A DNA stretch of 64,000 nucleotides, from positions 124,001-188,000 of the forward strand of contig NZ_NWUS01000002.1 in NCBI RefSeq assembly GCF_014048475.1. The letters run 5' to 3'. The position numbers and the translations under genes were made by a program. Source of the DNA: Bombella favorum. Its GTDB lineage: Bacteria > Pseudomonadota > Alphaproteobacteria > Acetobacterales > Acetobacteraceae. The notes below the pieces were generated by a model. That model ran no database searches, was not told where the DNA came from, and saw nothing but the letters and a program-made list of their open reading frames with translations. Shown here one piece after another: positions 26,383 through 36,641 of this stretch. The stretch's first letter is position 1; each line of letters begins with the position of its first letter.

Positions 26383-27141
26383 CTATTCGGCAAACTGTTC
26401 CGCAATAATCCGTTCGGACAGGCTATGGTCAGGGTCGAATAGAAGCGTTACTTTCTTTTCATTATCCAACCGGACAACCACTTCATCCACATCACGAATC
26501 TCCTCCGGCCCTGCAACAGCCGAAGCGGGACGCTTCTCTGTGTCAGATAGGGTAAAACGGACTGTCACCCCTGCAGGTAAGAGGGCACCCCGCCAATGCC
26601 GAGGATGAAAGGGAGAAATGGGTGTCAGAGACAATAGCTCCGCCCCCAAAGGAATAATTGGCCCATGAGCTGAACGATTATACGCTGTCGAACCTGCGGG
26701 GGTCGACAAAATGATGCCATCACATGTCAGGCGGGGCATCCGCATCCGGCCATCAATCTCAATGCCAATATGGACCGTCTGACGGGTTTCCCGATACAGG
26801 AACACGTCATTAAAGCCTATACCCTCATGAATCTCCCCAGAGTTGGTCCGTGCCCACATATGCAACGGGGCGATTTCCGTATGCTGAGCATAGGCCAGAC
26901 GCTGCGGAAGATGATCTTCTTCCGGGCAGTTCATAAGGAACCCGATCGTCCCGTAATTCATACCGAAAACGGGAACATCACTACCGCAGATATGCAGCAA
27001 TGTCTCCAGCATGAAGCCATCCCCGCCTAGGCACACCAGCACCTCGGCCTGCTCCAGCGGAACATTACCGTACCGCCCGGTAAAGCGCTTCAACGCCTCC
27101 TGTGCAGCCTCAGTGGGAGCAGCAACGAAAGCTATATTCAT
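26383..27141 (-). CDS. nadK: NAD kinase
   Basis: NadK makes NADP from NAD with ATP or polyphosphate. The 252-residue protein is of the short alphaproteobacterial type. It carries the family motif GGDG at residues 39-42 and CDGIILSTPAGSTAYNRSAHGP, which forms part of the NAD site. It lies 8 bp after a small secreted protein gene and downstream of purH, all reading leftward. NADPH supply matters in acetic acid bacteria that rely on pentose phosphate and Entner-Doudoroff flux. Confidence 0.94.
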   Translation of the reverse strand: MNIAFVAAPTEAAQEALKRFTGRYGNVPLEQAEVLVCLGGDGFMLETLLHICGSDVPVFGMNYGTIGFLMNCPEEDHLPQRLAYAQHTEIAPLHMWARTNSGEIHEGIGFNDVFLYRETRQTVHIGIEIDGRMRMPRLTCDGIILSTPAGSTAYNRSAHGPIIPLGAELLSLTPISPFHPRHWRGALLPAGVTVRFTLSDTEKRPASAVAGPEEIRDVDEVVVRLDNEKKVTLLFDPDHSLSERIIAEQFAE

Positions 27142-27149
27142 ACGCCGCC

Positions 27150-27536
27150 TCAGGGAGCCTCACTTCCCTGGTGCTGGATTACATCATAAGCCGCTGAACC
27201 GGGATACGCCCCCTTGCGAACATCCAGCACCGAAGGACAAACCAGCCTATCTTTATCATAGAGGGCCAGCACCCAGATTTTCCGCCCATCCAGACTGAGC
27301 AGCCCATGCACTTTCACGTCATTGGACAGACGAACGAAAGGCAATAGGGACTCCGGCATGACGACATCCCGCCCATCAGAGAGCAGAACGCCATCACCCG
27401 TGATCCGACTGACCGTGCCGGTAAAGACCGGCACCGGCTTTACGTCATACTGGCAGTCCGCCGCATGGGAGGCCACAGGGAACAGGCCAGCCAGCCCGGC
27501 TATCAGTACGGAAAGAGCAGAAAATCGGGTGATCAT
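27150..27536 (-). CDS. Small secreted protein of unknown function
   Basis: The 128-residue product has a clear signal peptide (hydrophobic SVLIAGLAGLFPVASHA, cleaved before ADCQYD), so it acts in the periplasm or outside. Two cysteines remain in the mature part (DCQYD and LVCPSVL), which could form a disulphide. I place the start at the ATG at 27536 because GAGG lies 6 nt upstream; the ATG at 27539 is adjacent, and a TTG further up would overlap purH. It is wedged between purH and nadK. I recognise no family. Confidence 0.7.
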   Translation of the reverse strand: MITRFSALSVLIAGLAGLFPVASHAADCQYDVKPVPVFTGTVSRITGDGVLLSDGRDVVMPESLLPFVRLSNDVKVHGLLSLDGRKIWVLALYDKDRLVCPSVLDVRKGAYPGSAAYDVIQHQGSEAP

Positions 27537-27544
27537 CATAAACC

Positions 27545-29134
27545 TCAATGTCTGAAGTGGCGCATCCCCGTAAAGACCATAGCAATACCCGCAGCATCCG
27601 CAGCGTCAATCACTTCCTGATCCCGGATGGACCCACCGGGCTGAATAACAGCCGTTGCCCCTGCAGCGACCACGCTCTCCAACCCATCGGCAAAGGGGAA
27701 GAAGGCATCAGAGGCAGCAACGGACCCCTTGGTCAAAGCCTCAGACTCCCCAGCTGCATGAGCAGCATCTTCGCTCTTGCGGGCGGCAATCCGCGCACTA
27801 TCCACACGAGACATCTGCCCGGCACCGATGCCCACCGTAGCCTGATTCTTCACATAGATCACGGCGTTCGATTTCACATGTTTGGCAACACGGAAGGAGA
27901 ACAGAAGGTCTGCCATTTCCTGCACTGTCGGCTTACGCTTCGTCACAACCTTCAGCATATCTTCCGTGACATGCCCGTTATCCCGGCTCTGGGCAAGGAA
28001 CCCGCCAGAAACGGAGCGGAAAGACAGGCCCGGTGCCCGAGCATCCGGTACGCCGCCCGTCAACAGCAGACGCAGATTCTTCTTTTTGGCCAGAATAGCC
28101 TTTGCCCCTTCATCAGCATCAGGAGCCACGATCACCTCGGTGAAGATCGCACTGATCTGCTCAGCCGTGGCCTCATCCAGCTTACGGTTCAGAGCCACAA
28201 TACCACCAAAGGCAGAAACCGGGTCACAGCGCAGAGCAGCCTTCCATGCCTCCACCAGCGTAGCCGCAGAAGCCACACCGCACGGATTGGCATGCTTGAC
28301 GATCACCACGGTCGGCTCATCAAACTCAGCCACAGCCTCAAAGGCAGCATCCGTATCATTAAGGTTGTTATAGCTCAGGGCCTTACCCTGAATCTGCTTT
28401 GCCGTCGCCAAGCCGGGCCGTGTGCTGCCATCCCGATAGAAAGCCGCTGCCTGATGGGGGTTCTCACCATAACGCAGCAGCTCGTCACGCTGGCCGGACA
28501 GTGTCAGAACGGGCGGCAGAGCAACCTTGCCTTCTTCCCCATCCTTCTGGGTAAACCAAGCGGAGATCATCCCATCATAAGCTGCCGTATGCGTGTAGGC
28601 AGCAGCAGCCCATTCCCGGCGTTCTGCCAATGTCGTGCCCCCCTGCGCCAGAGCCGCAAGGAAACCCGCATACTGGGCAGGGCTTGTCAGAATAGCAACA
28701 GACGCAAAATTCTTAGCAGCCGCCCGCACCATGGCCGGACCACCAATATCAATATTCTCGACACACTGTTCAGCATCCGCACCGGAAGCCACAGTAGCCG
28801 CAAAGGGGTAGAGATTGACGCAGACCAGATCGATCGGCGCAATGCCATGTTCCTGCATCTGCGCCTTATGCTCTGCCTTGTCCCGCCGGCCAAGGATACC
28901 ACCATGAATCCAGGGCACCAATGTCTTGACCCGACCATCCAGAATCTCGGGGAAGCCTGTATGCTCGGAGACTTCCTTTACCGGCAGGCCGGCTTCACGC
29001 AGCGTACGGGCAGAGCCACCTGTGGAAAGGATTTCAACATTCTGGGCCACAAGGGCACGAGCCAGATCAACCAGCCCTGTCTTGTCGGAAACGGACAGAA
29101 GGGCACGACGGGGAGAAAAGCGTGTATCAGTCAT
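27545..29134 (-). CDS. purH: Bifunctional AICAR formyltransferase/IMP cyclohydrolase
   Basis: PurH performs the last two steps of IMP synthesis. The 529-residue protein has the N-terminal MGS-like IMP cyclohydrolase domain ([35 protein letters not shown]) and the C-terminal formyltransferase domain with the KHANPCG catalytic segment at about residue 280. Its length and domain order match the family. The start codon is the ATG at 29134. The gene is followed directly by a small secreted protein gene and nadK. Confidence 0.97.
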   Translation of the reverse strand: MTDTRFSPRRALLSVSDKTGLVDLARALVAQNVEILSTGGSARTLREAGLPVKEVSEHTGFPEILDGRVKTLVPWIHGGILGRRDKAEHKAQMQEHGIAPIDLVCVNLYPFAATVASGADAEQCVENIDIGGPAMVRAAAKNFASVAILTSPAQYAGFLAALAQGGTTLAERREWAAAAYTHTAAYDGMISAWFTQKDGEEGKVALPPVLTLSGQRDELLRYGENPHQAAAFYRDGSTRPGLATAKQIQGKALSYNNLNDTDAAFEAVAEFDEPTVVIVKHANPCGVASAATLVEAWKAALRCDPVSAFGGIVALNRKLDEATAEQISAIFTEVIVAPDADEGAKAILAKKKNLRLLLTGGVPDARAPGLSFRSVSGGFLAQSRDNGHVTEDMLKVVTKRKPTVQEMADLLFSFRVAKHVKSNAVIYVKNQATVGIGAGQMSRVDSARIAARKSEDAAHAAGESEALTKGSVAASDAFFPFADGLESVVAAGATAVIQPGGSIRDQEVIDAADAAGIAMVFTGMRHFRH

Positions 29135-29221
29135 GTTTGTGGCATATCCCCGGCCTTCCCGCTGTGCAAGACAGATTCATGTAAACAGACCGCAAAAAGC
29201 CACTTTCTCACCATCTATGCC

Positions 29222-30754
29222 TTATCGGGCCGCTTTCTCTTCCTTTTCAGCCTTAGCATCAGCCGCCATGCGCTGTTCGGTGGCGGCCAGCACAGGCTGC
29301 CACCCTCCGCCCAAGGCACGATACAGACTAACAGCAGCCAGGGTTGTTTCCATCCGCAGATCCGCCAACGTTACCTGACTAGAAAGCAGCATGGATTCCG
29401 CCCTATCCACCTCCAGAAAGGGTACAGCTCCATCCGCATATTGCAGGCGGGCGGCGTTATAGGCCTTACGATTCTGCTGCACTAACTCCGTGACATGCTG
29501 ATAACGGAGCTGAATCTGGGCTAGCCGCGTGATGGCATCATCCACATCCCGCCATGCATTCAGGACTGTCTGACGATACGCCAGAGCAGCTTCCTGCTGC
29601 TCTGCTTTCTTCAAGGCCAATGTACCCCGCAGGCGTCCACCTTCAAAGATCGGTACATTCACAGTCGGGCCGAGGGTGAAATATTTGGCCGCAGGCATGA
29701 AGAAATCGCCCGCCGAGAGGCTCTGCGTCCCTAGATTGCCCGCTAAGTTGATATCTGGATAAAATGCCGCCTTTGCAGCACCAACTTCAGCCGTGGCCGC
29801 ATGGAGACGGGCATCCGCCACCATAATATCCGGCCTCCGCTGCGCCAGACTAGAAGGCACATCCACCCCCACCGAAACAGGTACGTCTAGCTGGGGCCGC
29901 ACTGGCATCAGCTCTTCCTCCAGCGCACGAGGTGGGAGGTCTAGCATGACACTCATCGTATTAATCAGGGCAGCCTGCATGTCTCGCAAGGGAGGCAGGG
30001 CACTGTCTGTCTGCTCTACCTGACCACGAGCCTGTGCAACCTCTAGATCGTTCGCTGCGCCTTCCTTCTGACGGGCCAGAACGAGGGCCAGATCATGCCG
30101 CACAAGGGCCTGATGCCGCTCTGTCAGGCCTATCTGCGCCTGAACCGCCCGCAGGCGTAGATAGGCCTCCACGAAATCAGCAAGACGGGCCAGCGCAATA
30201 CCCTGAGCATAAGCCTGCTGCTCCTCCACATGGGCCTTTCCGGCCTCCACAAGGCGGCGAATACGGCCAAAAACGTCCAGATCCCACGAGACAGAACCAA
30301 TATTGGCATATTGCTCATATTGCAGATTAGAACCCGGTGCGGGCTCAGCAAGTGTCAGAAAACCTTTCCGGCTCTGCTGTGTCCATGTGTAAGACCCGGC
30401 CCAGTTCAGGCTTGGCACACCCTCTGCAGCCACAACCTTCAGCTGCCCACGGGCCTGAAGAACACGGGTGGCCGCCTGTCGGATATCCAGATTCTCGCGT
30501 GAGAGCCGTTCAATCAACCGGTTCAGAACCGGGTCATGCCATTGCTGCCACCAGCTAACATCCACCGTAGCGGGGCTTGTAAAACCACGGCTCCGCTTCT
30601 CCCGTGCATCTGCCGCCTTCTGCCACGCCGCAGGCTGATCAGCCTCCTTCGGAGTGTGATAGTCCGGCCCCATCCGCACACAGCCACCAAGAGCTAGCAG
30701 AACTAGCCCCACCGTTCCCTTCCAATACCGGACCGACAGACCCTTCATACTCAT
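29222..30754 (-). CDS. Outer-membrane efflux lipoprotein, NodT/OprM type
   Basis: This is the outer-membrane channel of a tripartite efflux pump. The 510-residue protein starts with a lipoprotein signal, lipobox LGGC, Cys25, followed by the family's MGPDYHTP. Two homologous halves of OEP coiled-coil and barrel strands follow (RPDIMVADARLHAATAEVGAAKAAFYPDINL is the typical second-half pattern). The ATG overlaps the stop of the membrane-fusion gene (ATGA). Together with the two genes before it, it makes a complete pump in the order MFS, HlyD, NodT. Confidence 0.93.
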   Translation of the reverse strand: MSMKGLSVRYWKGTVGLVLLALGGCVRMGPDYHTPKEADQPAAWQKAADAREKRSRGFTSPATVDVSWWQQWHDPVLNRLIERLSRENLDIRQAATRVLQARGQLKVVAAEGVPSLNWAGSYTWTQQSRKGFLTLAEPAPGSNLQYEQYANIGSVSWDLDVFGRIRRLVEAGKAHVEEQQAYAQGIALARLADFVEAYLRLRAVQAQIGLTERHQALVRHDLALVLARQKEGAANDLEVAQARGQVEQTDSALPPLRDMQAALINTMSVMLDLPPRALEEELMPVRPQLDVPVSVGVDVPSSLAQRRPDIMVADARLHAATAEVGAAKAAFYPDINLAGNLGTQSLSAGDFFMPAAKYFTLGPTVNVPIFEGGRLRGTLALKKAEQQEAALAYRQTVLNAWRDVDDAITRLAQIQLRYQHVTELVQQNRKAYNAARLQYADGAVPFLEVDRAESMLLSSQVTLADLRMETTLAAVSLYRALGGGWQPVLAATEQRMAADAKAEKEEKAAR

Positions 30755-31971
30755 TTATCCGTCACCGCCCGGTCTGTCCGTGTCTGCGCCCTAACCACAG
30801 AACTCAGCCCCGTCTCCACGGTCGTCTCAACAGAGAAACCCATCCGCAGCAGACGGGCTAGGGGCTGCCCCGGCACCAGCGTGATCTTGACGGGTAAGCG
30901 TTGAACAATCTTAGTAAAATTGCCCGTAGCATTCTCCGGTGCCAAAGGCGCAAAGGCCGCACCAGAGGCCGGTGGCACGCTATCTACAACACCATCAAGG
31001 TCGATATCATAGGCATCCACATGGATACGGGCCTTCTGGCCGGGGCGCATGTTCTGGAGGGCAAGCTCCCGGTAATTCGCCTCAATCCAGAGCTGATCCA
31101 TCGGCACGAGGACCATTAAAGCCGCCCCATCGGGCACATAATTGCCACTTTGGACGGTACGTTCCCCGACCATGCCATCAAAAGGGGCACGGATGGCCGT
31201 ATAAGACAGGTTCAACTCGGCCTGGTGCACCCGTGCCCGATCAACATCCACCTGACGGCGGCTTGAATCCTGCCGAGCTTCCAACACACGAAGCTGTGCC
31301 TCGGCAGCATCTCTTTGAGCTTCCGCCGCCTGAAGAGAGGCTGTCAAATCATCCAGACTGGCACGGGTCCGCTCGCCCTCCTCCCGGCTTCCTGCACCAT
31401 TGAGAGCCAAATGGGCATAGCGATTAGCATTCTGTTTGGCAAAAAGAAGCTGAGCGGAAAGCTGAGCCACCCGAGCCTTTGCTTCAGCAATAATAGCAGG
31501 CTGACGGGCCACGCTGGCGGCGGCATCCATCACGAGAGCACGATCATGCGCTTCTACCGCCCGGGCTTGATCCAAAGTCGTCTGATAATCACGCGGGTCA
31601 AGCTGCACCAGAACATCCCCAGCATGGACGGTTTGGTTATCATCCACAGCAACAGACATGACCTGACCGGGCACACGTGGCGCAATGACGCTGTAATGTG
31701 CTGTCACATAGGCATCGTTCGTCCAGACCCGTGCGGCGGGAATAAAAACGATGGCCAACACACTAACAACGAAAGCAAAAATAATTCCCCCGGCCAGCAG
31801 GAAGGGCCAGCGTCGCCGCCTTTCTCTGGCCAGTGCATCTCCATCAGCCGGAACATCCTTTGTGACACTAGCCTGCGGACGAGCATCCCCGGCCCTTTTG
31901 TCTGCTTTCTGTGTCATCCCTGTTTCTCCCGCTTTGTTATAGCCTGCATCCTGCGCCTGCTTTTCCCTCAT
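30751..31971 (-). CDS. HlyD/EmrA-type periplasmic adaptor of an efflux pump
   Basis: This membrane fusion protein links the MFS pump in the inner membrane to the outer-membrane channel. The 406 residues comprise a charged N-terminal tail, one membrane segment at about residues 55-75 (PFLLAGGIIFAFVVSVLAIVF), a lipoyl/barrel-sandwich part (VIAPRVPGQVMSVAVDDNQTV), a long coiled coil, and a barrel (RAPFDGMVGERTVQSGNYV). The architecture is EmrA-like. The start overlaps the MFS gene stop by 4 nt (ATGA); an ATG at 31917 is an alternative. Confidence 0.93.
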   Translation of the reverse strand: MREKQAQDAGYNKAGETGMTQKADKRAGDARPQASVTKDVPADGDALARERRRRWPFLLAGGIIFAFVVSVLAIVFIPAARVWTNDAYVTAHYSVIAPRVPGQVMSVAVDDNQTVHAGDVLVQLDPRDYQTTLDQARAVEAHDRALVMDAAASVARQPAIIAEAKARVAQLSAQLLFAKQNANRYAHLALNGAGSREEGERTRASLDDLTASLQAAEAQRDAAEAQLRVLEARQDSSRRQVDVDRARVHQAELNLSYTAIRAPFDGMVGERTVQSGNYVPDGAALMVLVPMDQLWIEANYRELALQNMRPGQKARIHVDAYDIDLDGVVDSVPPASGAAFAPLAPENATGNFTKIVQRLPVKITLVPGQPLARLLRMGFSVETTVETGLSSVVRAQTRTDRAVTDK

Positions 31972-33587
31972 GTCCTGATGGTCTCCTTATAATGAGCCAC
32001 CGGGTGATCAGGAGATTTCGTTGCTCCACGAGGCGCAAAAACAACCCACGGCGGGTAGGTCCGCACCGGGACGAGCAGAATGAAGACCATCAGCACTGCT
32101 AGCAGAGCCGCCAAAACGCAGAACAAGTCCGACAGGGTCAACACGGCTGCCTGATGGTGAAACTGCTCTTTGAGGTAACTCATGCTGCCCCGAAAGCGAG
32201 GGCGTCCATCCGGCAAAAGCGGGGTTGGACTCTGGATAAGCGGACTACTGCCCTGCACCAAGGCATAACGATACTGCCCCAGATGATCCGCCAACCTATC
32301 TGAATGAAGGCCACCCCGCCACCGGCCCACCAGCTCCATCAACCATGTGCCACCAACCATCATGAAGGCCCGAGGCATATTCACCAGAGCCACAGCAAAA
32401 GGGGATTCTTCTGCCACCACGGCATTAGTGGACATCAGCAGCAGGGAGGATAGCACCATCACCCCGCCAATACCCTGAAGAAACTGCCAGATGTAAAATT
32501 CCGGTCGCTGCCACACGGAGGTAACCAGTGAATCCCCACAACAGGCGATGAACATGCACAGCATGCCGAAAAACCCGACAATCCGGCAATCCACATCCCG
32601 CCGGTTGAGCAGATAGCCCACCAGCGGGGCTATGGCGATCTCCACAGCGGCAACTTCCAGCGTGACGAGATAGCTTTGCTCGGGCCGGTATCCCACAACC
32701 TTTGTAAGGAACTGCAACGGCACAGCGGACGCCGAGAGGGACACCACCACGAACAGGCTGATCCCCCCAACCCCGTAAATATAATTATTCCGGCTGAGAA
32801 GCTGAAACCGGAAAAACGGCAAAGGATGCGTCCATTCATTCCAGATCAACAGTGGGACAGCTGCCAGCCCGATAGCCCCCAATACGCAGACCAACGGGGA
32901 ATTAAACCAATCCAGCCAGTCCCCAAGGGAAAGAACGGTCGTCAAACACCAAGCTGCTACAGCGAAGAACAGCAGGCCATACCCATTAAAAATCTGAAGC
33001 CGGTGATGCTGTGGCTCCATGATGGGCATACCATACCAGATGAGCAACCCTGCCAAGGCCCCCAGCGGAATGGCCTGAAGGAAGATAAACTGCCAGCTGA
33101 GCAGGTCTGTCCACAATCCAGCAAGCATTGTCCCAAGATAAGGGAAACATGTGGAAACCAGCGTATAGGCCACTAGCCCATAAGCCCGCAGATTAAAGGG
33201 TAATATCTTAAGGATAGAGAACATCAGCAGTGGGATGGCAAAACCACCGGCCAACCCCTGCATACTCCGCAGAATGTAAAGCAAAAGCGGCGTCTGACAG
33301 AACGCCATAGGTACAATACTGCATACAGCCAATGTCAGCACAAAGAAGGCCCAGCGTCGCAAGCTAAAGGTTATGGCCATCCACGGGGAAAGCCCAGCTC
33401 CGATAACCTGTGCCGATGTATAGAGACTGACAAACCAGCGAGATGGGTCGTGACTGAGCCCCATACCGCCCATGATGTCATTAAGGCCCTGCGCCGATAC
33501 CTGTTCGTTCAGTGTCGTCATGATAGCTGTCAGCAGAACGCCTGACAGGCCGATAATTGACGTCATATGGGCACGAACAGTTTGCAA
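31968..33587 (-). CDS. DHA2-family MFS drug transporter, EmrB-like
   Basis: This 14-helix proton-driven exporter is the inner-membrane part of the efflux pump. The 539-residue protein has about 14 hydrophobic segments and begins with the membrane-inserting AHMTSIIGLSGVLLTAIMTTLN. I keep a TTG start at 33587 because a strong ribosome binding site (AGGAG) lies 6-7 nt upstream; the ATG at 33566 is the alternative. No transcription regulator is adjacent, so control must come from elsewhere. Likely substrates (drugs, organic acids, detergents) cannot be inferred. Confidence 0.9.
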   Translation of the reverse strand: MQTVRAHMTSIIGLSGVLLTAIMTTLNEQVSAQGLNDIMGGMGLSHDPSRWFVSLYTSAQVIGAGLSPWMAITFSLRRWAFFVLTLAVCSIVPMAFCQTPLLLYILRSMQGLAGGFAIPLLMFSILKILPFNLRAYGLVAYTLVSTCFPYLGTMLAGLWTDLLSWQFIFLQAIPLGALAGLLIWYGMPIMEPQHHRLQIFNGYGLLFFAVAAWCLTTVLSLGDWLDWFNSPLVCVLGAIGLAAVPLLIWNEWTHPLPFFRFQLLSRNNYIYGVGGISLFVVVSLSASAVPLQFLTKVVGYRPEQSYLVTLEVAAVEIAIAPLVGYLLNRRDVDCRIVGFFGMLCMFIACCGDSLVTSVWQRPEFYIWQFLQGIGGVMVLSSLLLMSTNAVVAEESPFAVALVNMPRAFMMVGGTWLMELVGRWRGGLHSDRLADHLGQYRYALVQGSSPLIQSPTPLLPDGRPRFRGSMSYLKEQFHHQAAVLTLSDLFCVLAALLAVLMVFILLVPVRTYPPWVVFAPRGATKSPDHPVAHYKETIRT

Positions 33588-33735
33588 CAGTGTCTCCTGA
33601 CTGAATGGTCAGGACTGTATCAGGGAACTGAAACGGGTTTAACCACAAGATCACATTTTCATGATTATTCGACCAGTCTGTTACATAGATGCAACAAGCC
33701 CATTCTTTCACCCATATTGCCCCAGATAACCGCTT

Positions 33736-33776
33736 AAAAAAAATAGCGGGGCATACAGCCACACTGCATGCCCCGC
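33736..33776 (-). terminator. Rho-independent terminator of edd-eda
   Basis: On the minus strand GCGGGGCAT and ATGCCCCGC (33746-33754 and 33768-33776) form a stem of at least 9 bp, followed by TATTTTTTTT (33745-33736). It lies 50 bases after the eda stop. A second perfect hairpin, GATGGGAAGG/CCTTCCCATC (33786-33810), sits between eda and this terminator. Confidence 0.9.
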
Positions 33777-33826
33777 CATCTTCGAGATGGGAAGGTAAAA
33801 CCTTCCCATCACATCAAACGCCCGTC

Positions 33827-34447
33827 TTAGCGCAGGCCCAGAGCCTTCGTACGCTTGGCAACTTCCTCAGGGGAAGCATCGCCAGCCGTCAGCCAGGAAC
33901 CGCCGACACAGCCAACAGTCGGCAGAGCCAGCCAGTCCTTGTAGGTGGCTTCGGTGATGCCACCTGTCGGACAGAAGCGCACGCCAAGGTTACCGAACAC
34001 GGCAGACAGCCCCTTAAGAGCCGGGATGCCGCCATTCGTCATGGCCGGGAAGAACTTGAAGCGACGCAGCCCCAGGTCCAGACCCATCATGATATCGCTA
34101 GCATTGGCTGTACCGGGCAGGAAAGGAACGTCACGCTCCAGCGCACCCTTAGCCAGAGCCGGCGTAATGCCGGGGCTAACGATGAACTTTGCGCCGGCCT
34201 TCATGGCCTTGTCCATCTGTTCGGTGTTCAGCACCGTACCGGCACCGACCAGCGCACCCTCCACTTTGGACATCTCAGAGATGACATCCAGAGCAGCCGG
34301 TGTACGCAGTGTCACTTCCAGAGTGGAGATACCACCAGCGACCAGAGCCTCGGCGATCGGACGGGCCTTAGCCACATCCTCAACAACCAGAACAGGCATA
34401 ATCGGGCTGCGGTCCATCACCGCATCCAGTCTCTCGATGTAGCTCAT
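33827..34447 (-). CDS. eda: 2-keto-3-deoxy-6-phosphogluconate aldolase
   Basis: Eda splits KDPG into pyruvate and glyceraldehyde 3-phosphate, the second step of the Entner-Doudoroff pathway. The 206-residue class I aldolase has the Schiff-base lysine in RRFKFFPA (about residue 130) and the catalytic glutamate in TLEVTLRT. The C-terminal part (FCPTGGITEATYKDWLALPTVGCVGGSWL) holds the phosphate-binding loop. The start has a good AGGAA/GAGG upstream and overlaps the edd stop by 4 nt, so both enzymes are made together. The terminator at 33736-33776 ends the operon. Confidence 0.96.
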   Translation of the reverse strand: MSYIERLDAVMDRSPIMPVLVVEDVAKARPIAEALVAGGISTLEVTLRTPAALDVISEMSKVEGALVGAGTVLNTEQMDKAMKAGAKFIVSPGITPALAKGALERDVPFLPGTANASDIMMGLDLGLRRFKFFPAMTNGGIPALKGLSAVFGNLGVRFCPTGGITEATYKDWLALPTVGCVGGSWLTAGDASPEEVAKRTKALGLR

Positions 34448-36312
34448 ACCTCGGTTCCTTTCTCAACATCATCACCGATTTCTTCAAGTTCACGATCCAT
34501 CATGAACAACATCGGTGAAGCACCCTCCTCAGCGGACGGAGCCGCCTCACGCATGAGGGCGAAAAGTTCACGCCCCGTACCGGCTGTTGCACGGTGCGGC
34601 TTGGTCGGCGTGCGGGCTGCCCATTCTTTTTCATCCACCAGAGCTTCCAGCTTACCGGTGCGGGCACAGACACGGATGACATCGCCATCACGCACCTTGG
34701 CAAGCGGACCGCCCACCTGTGCTTCCGGCCCCACATGCACCACCGCCGGGACCTTACCGCTGGCACCGGAGAGACGGCCATCTGTCACCAGTGCGATCTT
34801 GAAGCCCTGATCCAGCTCAACACCGAGGGACGGGATCAGATTGTGCAGCTCTGGCATCCCATTGCCACGAGGGCCCTGGCCGATAACGATAACCACAACG
34901 TCACGATGCAGCTCGCCAGCCTTCTGGGCCTCCTTCACAGCGGTCTGGGACTGGAAGACACGAGCCGGTGCTTCGATAGTCAACAGATTATCTGCCACAG
35001 CGCTGGATTTGTACACGCCACGGCCCAGATTGCCCTGAAGCAGCTGGATACCACCGACCGGATGGAACGGCTCTTTTGCACCACGCAGGATTTCCAGATC
35101 GCTGGACGGCTTGGCAGGGGTATAAACGACGTTCTTGTCGTTACCCATCAGGGCACGCTTAGCGTAGTCATCCAGACCGTTCTCAGAGATGGTCGGTGCA
35201 TCACGATGCAGCAGACCAGCGCTGGACAGCTCGGAGATGACTGTCGGCAGGCCACCAACTTCGTTGAACTTGTTCACATCGGACGGACCGCTCGGATAGA
35301 CCTTGCAGAGTGTCGGCACAACAGCGGACAGCTCGGCAAAGTCTTCCCAGTTCACGATGATACCGGCGGCACGGGCCACAGCCGGAATGTGAATGGTGTG
35401 GTTTGTGGACCCACCTGTTGCCATCAGACCAACGATCGCATTGACGATGGCCTTCTCATTGACAACCTCAGCCATCGGGCGAGGATTTTTACCCTTATTG
35501 CTGATCTCGACCAGACGATGCACACTAGCACGTGTCATAGCCTGACGCAGCGGGGTATCAACCGGGATGAAGGAAGAATCCGGCATCATCAGCCCAAGGA
35601 ATTCTGCCATCATCTGGTTAGTATTAGCTGTACCGTAGAAGGTACAGGTCCCTTCGCTGTGATAAGAGGCCATTTCGGCCTTCATCAGCTCATCTTTGCC
35701 AATCTTGCCCTGCACATAGAGCTGACGGACACGGACCTTCTCCTTATTCGGCAGGCCGGATGTCATCGGGCCAGACGGGATCAACATACCCGGCAGGTGA
35801 CCAAAGCGCAGCGCACCCATCAGCAGGCCCGGTACGATCTTATCGCAGATACCAAGCAGGGCGACACCGTCATACATGGCATGGCTAAGGCCAACAGCCG
35901 TGGACTGGGCGATCACATCACGAGAGAACAGGGAAAGATCCATCCCTTCCTGCCCCTGCGTGACACCATCACACATGGCCGGAGCCCCACCAGCGACCTG
36001 AGCCGTGGCACCAACCTCGCGTGCAAAGACCTTCATCTGCTCTGGATAACGGCCATAAGGCTCGTGTGCAGAGAGCATATCGTTATAGGTCGTAATAATC
36101 CCCAGATTGGGACGCTGCTCAAACACCAGCTCCTGCTTATCGGCAGCGCTGGAGGCAGCAACGGCGTGAGCCAGATTGCCACAGGTCAGCCGGGACCTAT
36201 CTGCACCTTTTTCACGATTACGCTCCATAAGAGTGAGGTAACGACGGCGGGACGTCTTGGACCGCTCAATAATTCTGGACGTTACACTCTCAACAACGGA
36301 ATTCAGAGACAT
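34444..36312 (-). CDS. edd: Phosphogluconate dehydratase
   Basis: Edd dehydrates 6-phosphogluconate to KDPG, the first Entner-Doudoroff step. The 622-residue protein has the three cysteines of the iron-sulfur cluster in the expected segments: APAMCDGVTQGQEGM, LLGICDKIVPG, and the upstream LTCGNLAHA. The ATG at 36312 (MSLNSVVESVTSRIIERS) is the usual family start; the longer frame adds 21 residues with no family character. In acetic acid bacteria this pathway handles gluconate formed from glucose, since phosphofructokinase is generally missing there. Confidence 0.95.
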   Translation of the reverse strand: MSLNSVVESVTSRIIERSKTSRRRYLTLMERNREKGADRSRLTCGNLAHAVAASSAADKQELVFEQRPNLGIITTYNDMLSAHEPYGRYPEQMKVFAREVGATAQVAGGAPAMCDGVTQGQEGMDLSLFSRDVIAQSTAVGLSHAMYDGVALLGICDKIVPGLLMGALRFGHLPGMLIPSGPMTSGLPNKEKVRVRQLYVQGKIGKDELMKAEMASYHSEGTCTFYGTANTNQMMAEFLGLMMPDSSFIPVDTPLRQAMTRASVHRLVEISNKGKNPRPMAEVVNEKAIVNAIVGLMATGGSTNHTIHIPAVARAAGIIVNWEDFAELSAVVPTLCKVYPSGPSDVNKFNEVGGLPTVISELSSAGLLHRDAPTISENGLDDYAKRALMGNDKNVVYTPAKPSSDLEILRGAKEPFHPVGGIQLLQGNLGRGVYKSSAVADNLLTIEAPARVFQSQTAVKEAQKAGELHRDVVVIVIGQGPRGNGMPELHNLIPSLGVELDQGFKIALVTDGRLSGASGKVPAVVHVGPEAQVGGPLAKVRDGDVIRVCARTGKLEALVDEKEWAARTPTKPHRATAGTGRELFALMREAAPSAEEGASPMLFMMDRELEEIGDDVEKGTEV

Positions 36313-36641
36313 TGAAGCACTCGCTGTTCGGCTGGACACCCCACAGACAGACGGATAATTCCCCCTGAGAGACACGGCATCATATTATCATCCGCTCGCT
36401 TTCCATTTCTAACAGGGAAAGCATGCACTGCCTTTTGTAAGGAAAGACGCCTCCACGGGCAAGCGGGCCACCTATGCACATCTTAGCCATCACCATCTCA
36501 CCCATGGCAGGGGGCCACCATAAAAAACCTTAATTTTTGAGAGTTTCCCAAGAAAAAACCCAGCTGAAGCCTCATGCTGCCATGCATGAAACTCCAGTCT
36601 GGGCTTTGTGAAACGAACCCCTCAACATGGCTGAACGGAAC
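36313..36641. other. Intergenic region between slt and edd
   Basis: 329 bp without a gene. The part next to edd (36313-36540) should carry the edd promoter; I cannot point to clear -35 and -10 boxes. The terminator of the lytic transglycosylase occupies 36553-36603. Confidence 0.45.
36553..36603 (-). terminator. Rho-independent terminator of the lytic transglycosylase gene
   Basis: On the minus strand CCCAG (36603-36599) and CTGGG (36563-36559) close a hairpin with an inner stem TCATGC/GCATGA, followed by six T (36558-36553). It lies 39 bases after the stop. Confidence 0.8.

Noticed and set aside
27548-29485. 645-codon open frame antisense to purH
   Set aside because: It lies opposite purH, a conserved gene with clear motifs, and its translation is arginine/histidine/proline-rich with no domain. 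It is a shadow frame caused by GC-rich third positions.
34594-36315. 573-codon open frame antisense to edd
   Set aside because: Same reason: edd on the other strand has all expected motifs, and the antisense product resembles nothing.
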